From Polytrichum commune (taxonomy: Eukaryota; Streptophyta; Polytrichopsida; Polytrichales; Polytrichaceae), in the NCBI GenBank assembly GCA_950295325.1, contig OX485805.1, positions 19,517,501 to 19,581,500 of the forward strand: 64,000 nt of DNA, read 5' to 3'. Below are positions 14,101 through 25,112 of this stretch, piece after piece (within the stretch, counting starts at the first letter, position 1; every line of letters begins with the position of its first letter). The position numbers and the translations under genes were made by a program. The notes beneath the pieces were generated by a model that searched no databases, was not told where the DNA came from, and saw only the letters and a list, made by a program, of their open reading frames with translations.

Positions 14101-17100
14101 TTGTTCTTGTGGCCTTGTATGTATGTTATGATTTAGTATTTTATATTCGTTCTTCAAGGTGTTTGGTGACGTATGTGTTGTGCATGGTTGTGTGCATTGG
14201 GGGAGGCATATTGGTTTACAAAATAGCTTTCTAGCATATTCTAGTGCGATTTTCTCTGTTTTTGTGGGTTTATTATAGTGGATTTTAAATTCATTGTTGC
14301 TCATCATGTGTGTTCCATTGGAGCATGTTATATGTTTTAGTTCAAATATGTTGTGTAGTATTAGTTTGTGGAGGTATTTTAGTGATAGGTCGGGGGTCAG
14401 CGTTGGAATGTGTCTTGCTTGTAGCATCCATTGTGTTTCTAATGGTGTAGGGGTGAGGGGAAAATTTTCGAGTGTGCTTTTAAGGTGGATTCCACTTGTT
14501 TTTTTCAGTAAGAACAGAGATCTTGTGATTGGTGATCTTGTGCAATCGTGGGGCAATATACGTGTTAGATTTTTGGCGCTTCCGTGTTTGACAAGTATGT
14601 GGTGTATTAATCCTTTGTATATTTTACCTAGCCTACCTTTGTCATTTAGGGCGTTTATGAGTTGTTCTCCTATGCATGTTATGCATGCATTTTTTAATGA
14701 AAAAGCTTTGGTCCCAAACATATCGTGTGGCAGTTGTGTGATTGCATTGGACATACATTTTGGTAGGCCACATATGGATTTATGCAATGCTATTATTTTC
14801 TTGTCTAGTTTCTTAATGGCCGGAAGAGAGTATGGTACGGCATAGAAGTTGTAAGCTATGCCGGCTCTTATAACTGTATCCACCATTTTTATTATTTGTT
14901 TCATGGTAGCTGGGCAAGTTATTAAGAGTTTACTTTGTTTGGTTAGTTTGGCCGTGGTGATGTGTGTTTGCGTTTTCCACTGTAATGAGGGGACTATGTT
15001 GATTCCCAAGTATATATATGGTTCGTGTTGGCTAAGTGTGGATATTGGCTGGTGTCTAAAGTTTATTTTTGCTTCTTGTAAGTGTGTTTTGAAGGTATAT
15101 GGGTTTAGTTTTGATTTGTTGGGGCATCCGGTGATCGCACATTTGAAGATGCCTAAGTCCATTCATGCCCATTCACAGAATTTGTCTATTTTATCTAGTT
15201 GAATTTGGAGGGATGTTACTTTATTGGCTATGGCGGCTAGGTCATAGGCATACGCTGCGGAGTTTAGCTTAGTGTTGGAGGTTTGGAAGGTGTATCCATT
15301 GTTTCCTATTTGTAGCCATCGTAGAAGTGGTTCTAGAAAGATAATAAATAGATATGGGCTTAGTGTATCGCCATGTATGGTTCTTCTTTGTATGGGGATT
15401 GGTTGTGTTTTGCCAAAGTGCTCTTCAATGTATGTGGTGGTGGATTGTGAGTAGATGTTTCCTATCATGCAACTGCGTCTTGTGGGTAGCCAAGGTCTTT
15501 CATTATGGCAAAGAGTCTAGCATGGTCTATCGAGCCGAAGGCATTTTTGAAGGCTATGTATAATATGTAGATATCTTGATTTGTAAATATGACGTCTTCT
15601 AGTGCTGAAATAAGAGTTTGTAATTGTCTTGATGTGCTCCTTTCAGCTCTGAATCCTTCCTGACTATCGTATAGGATTCGGTGTCTTTCTCCGTATGCGG
15701 AAAGGTGGACTGTTGCGTGTAGATTTCTTGAGCTATGTCTTCTAGGTTAGTGAGGATGTTGTTGTATCTATCTATAATGCAGTCTAATGGGGGTGTTTCA
15801 GTGTCTTTGAAGACTTTTTTTGTTTATTTTTTTGGGGCTTTAATCGTATAATTGTTGATATTTGGAGATGGTTTTTTTTAATTTGTTTTAACGAGTATTC
15901 TGTTGTAATTTTCCGGGCATCTTTTTTGGCTATTTTTTCTTTATTGGCTAAGTTTTCTATCCATGTATTATGCGGGAGGGGGTGTGTTGGGGGGGGGGGG
16001 CTGGGAGGGTACTGTGGGTGTGGTTAGCAATTTCTTGGATGATGGGATGGTCTCTCCAGTTGGGGTTGTTTTTCGTGATGTATATTGTTTTCCGAATAAG
16101 ATGATAGGTGTTGAGGTATCTTTTCCATTGTTTTTGGAGTTTTTTGGTAGATAGCCTCCCTGTTTGGCGATTCTGTCTGGTAGGATTGGTACGGGTGGTA
16201 CACTACATGTTTCTAATATTGTGTTTGAGATGTTAGTGACGATGGAATCTAGTGTAGTGCAAGCCATTTGCCATTGGTCTATAGTTAGGTTTGTATGGTT
16301 TTCAAGTAGTTCGGTGAGGTTGTTGATTTGATTTGAGTTGGCCTCGAAGAAGTGTGAGTGGAAGTTTTCGAGGTTCTCTCTTGGTATGGGGTTTAGTATT
16401 CTTGGAGGTGGTTCGGGTTTAGGTGATGGGTTTTTGGCAATCAGTGTATTAGGTGGGATATGTAGTTGTATGGATAGGTGGTCAGAGTTGAGGTTTATAT
16501 TTTGGATTGTGATTGACTTATATTGGTTGTTATGTGAGGTTTTTATGAAGAATCCATCTATTAGGCTATTATGTGTGTAATTGTTGTCTCCTTGTCTAGA
16601 GAATGTAGTGTTTGTTGTAATATATGTTAGGTCTAGGCCATCCGTAAATGTCCTCCATTGGTAGTCTTTATCTTGTGGTGGGGTGATGTGTTGGTCATTT
16701 TGTCTTCCGATTAGTGCGATATCACGGTTAAAGTCTCCGCATAGTACGTAGACGTGGTCAGGATGAGCATTGATTTGTTCGATTATAATGGTTTGTATAA
16801 TGGGGATGAGTGGTAAATCTTCTTCATGTGATGGTATATATATGTTTATTAATAGCCAAGACTGGAGGGGTTGGTTGGCTATATGGATTATTTGGAGAAA
16901 GGGTGATATATTTACGGGGGTGGGTATTTTGGATAGATTGCCAGGGAATGCGTGTTGATTGTGGATAAGTGTGAGTAGACCTCCTCTATGACCTCTGTGT
17001 GTCATTCTTTGGCGCATAATACGTGTGATGTTGTGTGTGTTGTTGAAGAAGAGTTTGTAGTGCGGGAAGATATTCTGTATGTATTTAGTGGATTTGGTAG

Positions 17101-17842
17101 CGGTTAGTTTAGTTTCTTGTATGGTTATGATTGTTGGGGAGTTAGGGAAGTATGTGGTTAGTTCGTGCAAGCATGGCATTGCCATATTGAGTGAGGCAAC
17201 GTTCCAAGTTATGATGTGTGTTTCTTGGCTTGTAAGTGTTGTGGGTCTTGGTGTTGGTGCTTGATTGGTGGGTATTAGAAAGGTGGGATGTGTGTATTTT
17301 GTGATAAGTTCTGTGTATCTTAGTGCCTTTGTAATTAACTGTTCGGGTAAATACGGGAATGTTTCATATATGTTTTGAGTATTTGGTGATTCGGGGTTTT
17401 GACGCATATGATTATATAGTGTATGATGGATTGTATTTGGAGGGGATATTTTATCTTTATGCATATTGAGGAATTGATAGTATGGGTGTGGAGTCTTTAT
17501 GTGTCTCTCTGGCGGGTTAGGTAGTTTAGTCATTTTGTCTAGTATTTGTGAGGTCCAGTCCGGAACTGTCTGTTGTTGGAGATGTGTATTACAATCTTGG
17601 GTAGAGGGGCTGATTGTTACGACTAAGGCGTAAATTAGTCTAGCGGGCGGGTGAGTGTAATGGTTTTGTATGTAATTGTGTAAGTATGGTAGTGAGGTTG
17701 TCATTTGTGTGTACAAAGGGTGTAGCGGCTTGAAGTTTGTAGCTAGGTGTTGGTATTCAGGTTGGAATTTAATTGTACTAGGTATGAAGTATGTTGTTTC
17801 TCGTCTTTTATGGGTGATCAGGTGGGTTTGTAGTAGGTTTGG

Positions 17843-17893
17843 CATTGGGCCTGGGTTGGTTTCAATATCGCCGCATTGTATTAGAAAGAAGCA
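17843..17893 (-). other. 2A-type ribosome-skipping motif at the ORF2 start
   Basis: Minus-strand codons 17893-17846 read C-F-F-L-I-Q-C-G-D-I-E-T-N-P-G-P, followed directly by ATG (17845-17843). This matches the canonical D-(V/I)-E-x-N-P-G-P of 2A peptides, where the ribosome releases the upstream chain after the glycine and continues from the proline. 2A-like motifs at ORF2 N-termini are known in some APE-type LINEs. The frame is open on both sides, so the motif would separate an upstream peptide of up to about 186 residues from the endonuclease/RT protein. Confidence 0.9.
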
Positions 17894-18403
17894 ATTAGGG
17901 ACGTATATTGTTTTTGTTGGTTTTTGTTGAGGATTTTTAGGGTGTGAGAACGTATTTATTTGGGTTTGGGTGTTGTTAAATATTAGCGGCTTTGATGTTG
18001 GTTCTTGATGTTGGTATTTGGTTGGGTATTGGCATTGATAGTGGTATTGGTATATGTATTGGTATATGTGTTGGTATTTATATTTGCATAGATATTGGTA
18101 TTGGATTTGGTGTAAGTGTTGGTTATTGGTATTAGTTCGTTTTTTGTGTATTTTAGTTTTAATGTGGTTGTTTTGTGTGTATTGTTTGGTTATGTATGTA
18201 TTTGTTTGTATGTTGTTTTTTGCTTTGTTATTTTGTGCGATGGTGTTGGTGGTTTCTATTGGAGTGGGGGTATTTAGAAATACCCTTTTATTTTGTTTTT
18301 GTATTTTTGGGGTGTGTGTTGGTGTAGTTTTGTGGAGTATTGAGGTGTTTGTCGGATTTAGTTTATCGCCATGAGATCTTCTTTGTCGCTTGATGAGCCT
18401 TCT
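17894..18403 (-). other. Gln/Tyr-rich low-complexity leader before the 2A motif
   Basis: In the ORF2 frame this stretch has no stop and no ATG. It is rich in Q, Y, N, T and K, with runs such as YQYIYQYIHQYKY (about 18040-18080 region, approximate order). It overlaps the last 46 bases of ORF1 in the -1 frame. Composition alone could explain it: the plus strand is a TTGGTA-type simple repeat. Confidence 0.6.
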
Positions 18404-19257
18404 TTATCAAGCATCTCTGAGGATTCGAGGGCGGCCATGGTTTTGCTAAGGGCTTGCCTTTGTGTGGCTATTTCGTTCTTGAGAGCCTTAGCCGCTTTAT
18501 CCGCCGCGTATGTGGCAAAGTTCCTTGTTTGTGTAGTGAGTCGGGTTTCCATGGTTTGCATTTCGGTGCGAACTATGGCGGTGCCTTTTGCTACTGCCTC
18601 TTCTATTATTTTATTTATATAATTTTTTCCGAGTGCTTTTGAGGAGGCATTCTCCATTGCCTCTACCGTGTTTGCTAAAGCCGTGGTAACATCATTGAAT
18701 CCCAACCTTGTAAGTTCATCGTTTGAGGGTTTGGATATTCCATCCAAACTCTTAGGGTGAGAAGAGAACTTCACATATTTGTTGCATATTTTATGGCTTT
18801 TCTTTACAAATCTCTTGTACACCGCGGCACTCAAACATTGGATATTACACACCCCTGTGAGTTTGCCTTGGGCGTCATTTTTAAAGTAAATATTAAGTTT
18901 ATTCTTTTTTCCCATACATACTTTAATTTCGGACTCAAGTATCTCTTTGTGTTTTAGCCTATTTAGGTTCTTTGCAATAAGTATAAGGGCATTTTTCTTT
19001 GCCAAATCATCACCGGTAGGCTTTTTCATTGAAACATCTATGCATTCATGACCAAAGGTGATTTTATTTTTACGGATGTTGGTAGCTTGCTCGGGGCTAG
19101 TGGCAACTATCCATGCATAGTTGTGATTTTCGGTTTTCCTTACATGTGTAAATTCAAAGTTGAACCCTCTTTTTAAACCTCTTATTATGACTTCCTCATA
19201 TACCGCATACCAACTTTCGTTTTTTATACTATCACTCGTGATTTTGATTGACAACAT
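18358..19257 (-). CDS. LINE ORF1 protein, RRM-like plus coiled coil
   Basis: 299 residues, intact in this copy. ORF1 proteins bind the element RNA and help form the particle used in retrotransposition. Residues about 1-75 (VIIRGLKRGFNFEFTHVR, then NYAWIVATSPEQA) look like a compact alpha/beta RNA-binding fold of RRM type. Residues about 195-280 are a charged, heptad-like coiled coil (AVAKGTAIVRTEMQTMETRL) ending in an acidic tail (EGSSSDKEDLMAIN). It ends 46 bases inside the open ORF2 frame. The upstream pieces at 19317-19532 and 19639-19950 may be an older N-terminal extension now split by stops, so the ATG at 19257 may not be the original start. Confidence 0.7.
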   Translation of the reverse strand: MLSIKITSDSIKNESWYAVYEEVIIRGLKRGFNFEFTHVRKTENHNYAWIVATSPEQATNIRKNKITFGHECIDVSMKKPTGDDLAKKNALILIAKNLNRLKHKEILESEIKVCMGKKNKLNIYFKNDAQGKLTGVCNIQCLSAAVYKRFVKKSHKICNKYVKFSSHPKSLDGISKPSNDELTRLGFNDVTTALANTVEAMENASSKALGKNYINKIIEEAVAKGTAIVRTEMQTMETRLTTQTRNFATYAADKAAKALKNEIATQRQALSKTMAALESSEMLDKEGSSSDKEDLMAIN

Positions 19258-19316
19258 TTCACTGGAGGCAATGGTGTCATATGACTTGCAAATTTTTCCT
19301 TAGTGCATTTTGTTAT

Positions 19317-19950
19317 TCAGTAGGCGGATAATAAATGGGCGGAGGCCTTGGAGAAATTTACTCCATCCTCTTGTACATTTTTAAGATGAGTCTTCGTATG
19401 TCCTGACCATTGTTTTCCCCCATGTGTACACATTATTGCTATGGGGTCACTTATATCATCTCCAAGCATAATTTTCATATCATCCAATCTCTTGGTGATT
19501 TTGTCTAATGCTTCTTCTTTGGGGATGAGCATATCATTTATTTAAAAAAACAAAGCAATATGATAATCCATGGCAAATCCTTCACATACATCTATATCGG
19601 ATGGGAGTTGGGTATAGTGAAAATTTTATATCCCAAGATCATTCATTCTTGGTCACATTTCTTTTGGTACGTATGGATATGATGGTACACAATCTTAACA
19701 CTCCACTTTTCACAAGCTCTCTCACACTTTTATGAGCTACCTCCTCAAGTCCTTTGCTTGCATTCAAAACGTTCATAGCTTTGAATCCAAGGCATAGACG
19801 AGGGTTTTTCTTGGATGTGTTGTTTTTTTTTTTTTTTTTTCTAATATGGATAGACATGTATTGCCAGATGTTTTTTTTCTTCTTGTTGTGAGATGTTTCC
19901 ATGTCTTTAACCCCATCAAAAATTCTGTCCAAGCTCCGTGAGTAAGCCAT
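19317..19950 (-). pseudogene. Probable broken N-terminal part of LINE ORF1
   Basis: Two short frames, 19950-19639 (MAYSRSLDRIFDGVKDME; then a Lys/Asn-rich stretch over a T-tract) and 19532-19317 (EEALDKITKRLDDMKIML), lie just upstream of ORF1 on the same strand. They may be its former N-terminus, or unrelated 5' leader sequence. Confidence 0.35.
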
Positions 19951-20699
19951 TCTACAAAAAAAGAATACTTGTTTATTATTTTATGTGACTATGGGGATTC
20001 TTCTTCTAGCCCTATACAAATGCCCATTTCACTTATCAACAATTGGGGCTTGGAGGGAAAATGTATTGAGGAAGAAGTTGTTATTCGGTTTGATATTTTT
20101 GTTTTTGTGTATAAATTTAATATGAGTTAGACACCTATGTGACGTGTGTGAGTTTGCACATGGAGAGTTGATCCAATATAAAAAAACTGTAAGTAAAAGA
20201 AGAAGGATAAGGGAGGTTGCATAAGCAACCTTCATTTCTACCTATCTTAACTACTTCTACATTCAAGAACAGAAGAATACTATGTGACTAGTTTGTGTGC
20301 ATATGTGTGTAAAATCTAATGGCTAAGTGTGTGTCTATGTGTGAGGCCAAACCGCCCACCCTTAAGCGGCCTAGTCCGGGTGAGGGCATGGGGATCACAT
20401 TCATCCTAGCCTAGCTAAATCATTCCAATGTCATTGACTTCCATCGCATCTCACATCATTGGTAGGTACCCCAATTTATTCCACAACAAGATTACAAGTG
20501 TTAAGAAACACTCTTTTCTATTATGGCATTATTGGCTCCCTCCCTTACAATTCCACACAACACAACCACAAGTCCACCACCTAATACCACCTTCTAATGC
20601 CGGTGTTCACCTAACTTGCTAATGAGCTATCTACCTAAATAAATATTATGTAATAACTAATTTACTAACTAAACATAAGCTAGTAAAACCTATTAGTTC
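19951..20699. other. Intergenic DNA, no gene seen
   Basis: A 68-codon minus frame with a hydrophobic start (20235-20029) is present, but nothing else supports it as a gene. Otherwise nothing recognisable. Confidence 0.4.
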
Positions 20700-21010
20700 C
20701 GTCAACTCCCACATTCGGCCCTTGACCAGCTGCCTCTCATATCAGGCCCTTGGCCGACTGCCTCCAAATCTAACCTTCGGTCTTAGACCAGCTACCTCAC
20801 CATATCAGGCCCTTGGCCGACTGCCTCCAATATCAGGCCTTCGGTCTTAGACCAGCTACCTCACCATATCAGGCCCTTGGCCTACTGCCTCCCATATCAG
20901 GCCTTCGGTCTTAGACCAGCTACCTCACCATATCAGGCCCTTGGCCTACTGCCTCCCATATCAGGCCTTCGGTCTTAGACCAACTGCCTCACCATATCAG
21001 GCCCTTGGCC
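20700..21010. repeat. 64-bp tandem repeat with inverted motifs
   Basis: TATCAGGCCC recurs at 20740, 20803, 20867, 20931 and 20995, a 63-64 bp step. Each 64-bp unit splits into two related halves, both starting TATCAGGCC. One holds CCCTTGGCC and the other GGTCTTAGACC, each with inverted symmetry. The ancestral monomer was therefore probably about 32 bp. A CA/GA microsatellite follows at 21088-21125. Confidence 0.85.
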
Positions 21011-21589
21011 GAGCCTTCAAATCCCACACTAATCAACTATATTTCTAAGTTCCCCCAAATCAACTATATTTTCTACCACACTACACCACACACACACACA
21101 CACACCCAAGAGAGAGAGAGAGAATGAGAGAGGAGGAAGGAAGATGAGAGAGGGCATCCCACAACCACGACCTCTCTAACCTTTTCCTACTTAGTAGGAC
21201 CTTATCCTATCCACTAACTCCTTACCCCCTAAACCAACAAGAACGTGGTCTAATTCAAACATTTAAATCAAAGGCCCTTCCCCTTGCCTCATCAAACACT
21301 ACTCCTCTAATCAAAACACTCCCTAATGCCACTAATCCTCTACTTAACCATACAAAATGGCTTAAGGCCTAAACATAAATCCACACTAAGCCTCACTCTT
21401 TTTATACTTTTAATTGTTTCAATAACACTCCAATTGCAATTCTAAGTAGATCCTAAACATAAAACAAATATGAGCACTCAATTTGGGCTCATACTATGTG
21501 TGCAATTGAGTGTTAGTTTGATTAATTATGTGTGAGTATCTAAATGTCTATTTGTGTGTATGATTGAGAGTAGAAGTCTTACCTGGTAG

Positions 21590-22870
21590 CGGAGGCAGCA
21601 GACCCGGTGTCAGCGGCAGGCGGCTCCTCGGTAGCAAGATTTCTTCTTGCAGCAACGTCCTTCAACTTCCTAGGAGCAGTGTTTTAGCAGTAATGCTGAG
21701 TCGATGATGGCAGCTGCACATCGCAACAGTACTTCAAATAGCAACAGCGGCAACAAGTGTTGTCTGAGGCAGCAGCAATATCTCGGGCAGCAATGACTAA
21801 CTAGGAACTCAAAAAGCAGTCAGATGCTTGGGGCTTCGGCAGGGGATGACTGTGAGTTTTTGCATGCAGGACTCGGAGGGTGCGGCAGATTGTGGGGGTG
21901 CGGCAGTCTGTGGAGGTGCGGCGGTAGACTGTGAACGGTGTGTCAAGGTAAGGGTGCGGCAGTCTATGGGAAGATTGTGGCGGGTTTTTGATAGTAATAC
22001 TCTCTGGTAGAATTCCAGAGGTTTGGATGGATTTGAGAGAGTGGGTGGAACTAAGAGGGGAGCACTTAAGAGTTGGGACTAAAGGGAAGCAACTTAAAGT
22101 TCTGTGAAGGAACTGGGGTTTGCTATTTTTTAGTGTATAATCTACAGACTATTTTCTCAAAGAGCTTGTAGCTTTGTGGAGATCTGTGGTTCTAATATGC
22201 TAGCATCTAATCAAATCTATCATGCTGAGATCCTCAAGTGTGTGTGTGCATGTAAGTGTCATCTAATGGATATGCTATCAACTACTCTTCGAGGGCAACA
22301 ATGTTCGGAGTTTGCAGCTACTCTTCACCTGCGAGGAAGCAGTTTCGGGGATGACTACTTCTTTTGGGAGGCGGCGTAGCAGGTGCGAGATCTGTGATTT
22401 GGCAGCAGTGAACTACGTCGAAGCGGCAACAGTCTTGGGGATGGCGGCTTTTCCTTTGAAGTGGCAGTCGCAGGTTCTTAGTTTCGGAGATTCGACAGCA
22501 ATTTTTCGGGCTCGAAGATTGGCAGCTGCTTCTACAAACTACTTCTCTCTGGGGCAGCAGCAGGTCTTGATGGTTTGGCAGCAACGTGTTGAAGATATTG
22601 CTTCTGAGGCGGCAACAATCTGGGACGGCAGCAGCAGGTCTGGATTTGATGGTTCGGTGGCAGTCTGTCGAAGATACTGCTTCGGAGCGGAAAAACTCCG
22701 GGACGGCAGCAGCAGGTCTTGATTTGATAACTCTCTGGATCTGGAACAACAACAACAGGTTCCTGGCTTGGTGATTCGGCAGCAGTGTTTTCGGCGCTGG
22801 CGGCTTCTCTGGAGGGGCGGCGTCTGCTTCTCTTCTTCCACGGTCTCTTGCCGGAACTGAAGTGTTTGTT
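21590..22870. repeat. GCAGCAG-rich region with a 74-bp tandem repeat
   Basis: GGCAGCAGCAGGTCT recurs at about 22555, 22629 and 22703 (74-bp step), with looser copies upstream. The long frames on both strands here, rich in Ala/Arg/Cys or Pro/Ser, are products of the repeat. A splice-donor-like CCAGGTAAGAC on the minus strand (about 21580) leaves open a spliced transcript, but no protein is recognisable. Confidence 0.55.
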
Positions 22871-23239
22871 GAGGAGGTTGTGGGGAGTTTATATTCGTGG
22901 GAAGTGACCTTTCAATGTTTGAGGAGGTGGGTGGATGGGAGAAGGTTACGAGGAGCAGTAGCTTGGCTGCCGCTTCAACTCTTGTCCCTTCTCCCTACCT
23001 CCGGCAGCCTCTCATTCACTCTTCGTTGTCTCTAGTCTCTGTGCTCCGTGACGGCCTCTCTCCATCCTCCAGGCATAGCCAATTCTCCAACAATTCAACT
23101 AGTATACTAGATTGATTAACCTTTCGTACGATTATGGGGCCCAACTCAAAGAGCTAGACATGTAAGCCCCACACACATTATGTAACCATTACTGAAACAA
23201 TGTATTTCTATTCAAAGTGTTTGCATGTTGTGATGCCGC

Positions 23240-23815
23240 TTCTTATAAATGTCTTGGTTAGGTAGCCGGTTGCACATCATTGTCATTTGGCATGTCATCA
23301 GTGTTGTCAAAGGCGGGATTGACAAGTCTTCTATCATTATTGTATTTGCAAAAATTGTGTAAAACACAACATGCAACTGTAATTGTTCCCGCATGTTTGA
23401 CATCGCAATTTAATGCCCTTAATGTAGTCCATTGGTTCTCTAAAATTCCAAATGGGATTTTTATTTTAAGCCTCCCATATCATAAACACTTATCAAATTC
23501 ATCTTGATCCCTTTATTTGATCTCCAAGCATTGTGTGTTTTTAGAAGTTGTTGTAGTAAAGGGTACACGAAGACTCCAACAATATATGGCTTTAGGTCTC
23601 TTTCTTCAGTCAACATTCTAGGTTCTTGTAATATAATGTTCTTCATAAGTTTCTTGTAAAAGGAAGATTTCCTCAAATGTGTTGCATCATGAGTGCCTTC
23701 ATGTGCAAGCACACACACATCTAAGAATGTTTTATTGTAATCACAAATTCCTTGTAACAATACCGTATGTGCATCATGTCAACACCAATAATCCCTAGGT
23801 AGCTCACTTAGTGTA
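23240..23815 (-). pseudogene. PIF/Harbinger transposase remnant (DDE_Tnp_4 type)
   Basis: On the minus strand, two frames give the second half of a Harbinger nuclease: ICDYNKTFLDVCVLAHEG and THDATHLRKSSFYKKL, then YIVGVFVYPLLQQLLKTHNA, then GILENQWTTLRALNCDVKH and TITVACCVLHNFC. In active members the second block reads GDSAYPL; here the aspartate is lost (GVFVYPL), so this copy is catalytically dead. The N-terminal half is absent and at least one frame change is present. Harbinger elements move by cut-and-paste and usually also encode a MYB/SANT-like protein; a remnant of that type lies at 40.2-41.1 kb but is not clearly linked. Confidence 0.8.
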
Positions 23816-25021
23816 TTTTAAAATTGACATGTGCCATAATATAGGGAGGATGAAACTTATTTCACATAAAAAATTGAAATGGATTCCAAATAATGAAAGG
23901 TCCTTTAAAAACACAATCCCGTTACAAGTAAGGTAGATAGGTTTAAAATGTGGGCCTTTGTTTGTAAAATTAATATAAAGGCTAAAAATGAGGATCTTAG
24001 GATGTATATTTATTAGGATCAAATTTTTACACATGCCTCACGAGGGATGGATGAAAAATGGCTCACATTTGTCCAAAAATGGATGAAAATTGTAGTGGCC
24101 TTCATTGGTCATCGTCCTGCACTATTGTTTGTAAAAAAAATGCCTAGGATTTTGTTTCTTCCTCGAGTTCATTGTGTTTTGGGCAATTTTTTTTGTTGAA
24201 CCTCATCCTTGTTGAAGCTTATGGTAATGAAGTCTAGTAAATATGTCTTGTTATAGTTGGTTTAGGATCTCCTTTGTAGAGTCTACTTTGTAGTTGCTTC
24301 TCGGGGCGATCACACCCCCTTACGTTTCGTAATCACGTGCAATAATAAGGTATTTAATGGGGGGATATTTATGCACCTCTCAATATTTTTTCCCTCCCTC
24401 TTTGTAAATAAAAAGCTACTTTGACATGTTTTTTAGCACCCTATGTTTATTTGTAGTTGTTTAGAGAGGCTAATTTTTGGCACAATTTTTTTAATAAATT
24501 ATACAAGTAACAAATAGTGGACGGAAGACTATAGCATTACGAAACCGACTCTGTGAGCAACAAACATTCCATATGTAGTTAGTTTTCGCTCTCACTTAAA
24601 TAACCCAAAACCCAGGGTACATACTCTCAAGGAAGACTTAACTGGTGTCTATTACAGGCATTTGTCACTTCATAATTCATTAATCAGACCAGAGGTTTGC
24701 TATCTTCACTCTAAAACACGATTGGTATGTCTTTTACTCTCCTTTTCTCTCTTGGTTCCCCTCTCAATCTTCCTCACTCAGTAGGGTATGTGTGTCAGTC
24801 TCAGTAGTAACCATCTCGTCATGAGATTTTGTATAACAATAGTCTTTCGAGAACAATAATCTTTGAGTATCACAATTGTCTTTGGTAACCATTGGCCAAT
24901 GCATCTTCAAGTCAAAACAATTCCTTCATTATTTGGTCAAGGTTAATTCCAATACAAAAACAATTGTTCATTCCTTATCTCCGGATTTAATCATTACTCA
25001 CAACTTATGCAATTAACCATT
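23816..25021. other. AT-rich intergenic DNA, left flank of the Mutator-like element
   Basis: No gene is recognised. With 36724 onward it forms the locus into which the 11.7-kb element inserted. Confidence 0.5.
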
Positions 25022-25030
25022 ATCGATCAA
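25022..25030. repeat. 9-bp target site duplication, left
   Basis: ATCGATCAA here is repeated exactly at 36715-36723. A 9-bp duplication is the Mutator hallmark. Confidence 0.9.
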
Positions 25031-25112
25031 GGGGGAGTGCTATCTTATGAGCGGTGAGCAATGAGCGGTGAGCGATGAGCGGTAACTTATGAGCAGTGAG
25101 GAAAATGAAAAT
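25031..25112 (+). repeat. MULE terminal inverted repeat, left
   Basis: Begins GGGGGAGTGCTATCTTATGA and continues with four GAGCRRTGAGC-type units. It pairs with 36633-36714 in inverse. Confidence 0.88.

Larger units (their letters stand above)
11259..18403 (-). pseudogene. LINE ORF2: 2A, APE endonuclease, RT, RNase H, CCHC, PD-(D/E)xK-like
   Basis: The frame is open from 18403 to 15968 without a stop, and its first ATG is at 17845. APE motifs: TWNVASLN (residues 213-220 from that ATG), QETK (243-246), CGDFNRD (about 375) and a later SDHLS. RT (15700-15163): SQEGFRAERSTS, then motif A as YIAFKNAF, GDTLSPYLF, and motif C as AYAYDL. RNase H (about 12700-12260): YMDRSFKPP, IFTDCLN and GNEQADTLAK. 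Zinc knuckle CPIC...H...C (about 11905-11960). The C-terminal LKPDLLCI and IEFTYCND, then KYQPLINDI, look like a restriction-type nuclease core.
Breaks seen: frame change at the C-tract at 15991; loss of the early RT motifs near 15720; both RT catalytic sites altered; stops at 15163 and 13873; frame change at the 12812 C-tract; and a stop at 12579 in place of the RNase H glutamate. Confidence 0.85.
11165..19950 (-). mobile_element. Long LINE (non-LTR retrotransposon), broken copy
   Basis: The element runs right to left: ORF1 region (19950-18358), a GT-rich spacer that stays open in the ORF2 frame, then ORF2 (to 11259). ORF2 carries, in order, a 2A-type motif, an APE endonuclease, RT, RNase H, a CCHC-type knuckle and a PD-(D/E)xK-like C-terminus. 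The long, readable domains suggest moderate age. ORF2 has several breaks, some at C-tracts of 9-12 bases. The exact ends, poly-A tail and target duplication were not resolved; the right boundary is set by the ORF1 region and the left by the last coding base plus a short tail. Confidence 0.85.

Noticed and set aside
13256-15563. Several plus-strand frames of 100-190 codons across the LINE
   Set aside because: They are antisense shadows of ORF2, with Trp/Cys/Val-rich composition and no domains.
20029-20235. 68-residue minus frame with a hydrophobic N-terminus, possible small secreted protein
   Set aside because: Single short frame beside a LINE, with no splice sites, repeat of the frame, or motif to support it.
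22312-22841. Long frames on both strands over the GCAGCAG region
   Set aside because: Both strands are open because of a 74-bp repeat. Composition (Ala/Arg or Cys/Pro) follows the repeat and no domain is visible.
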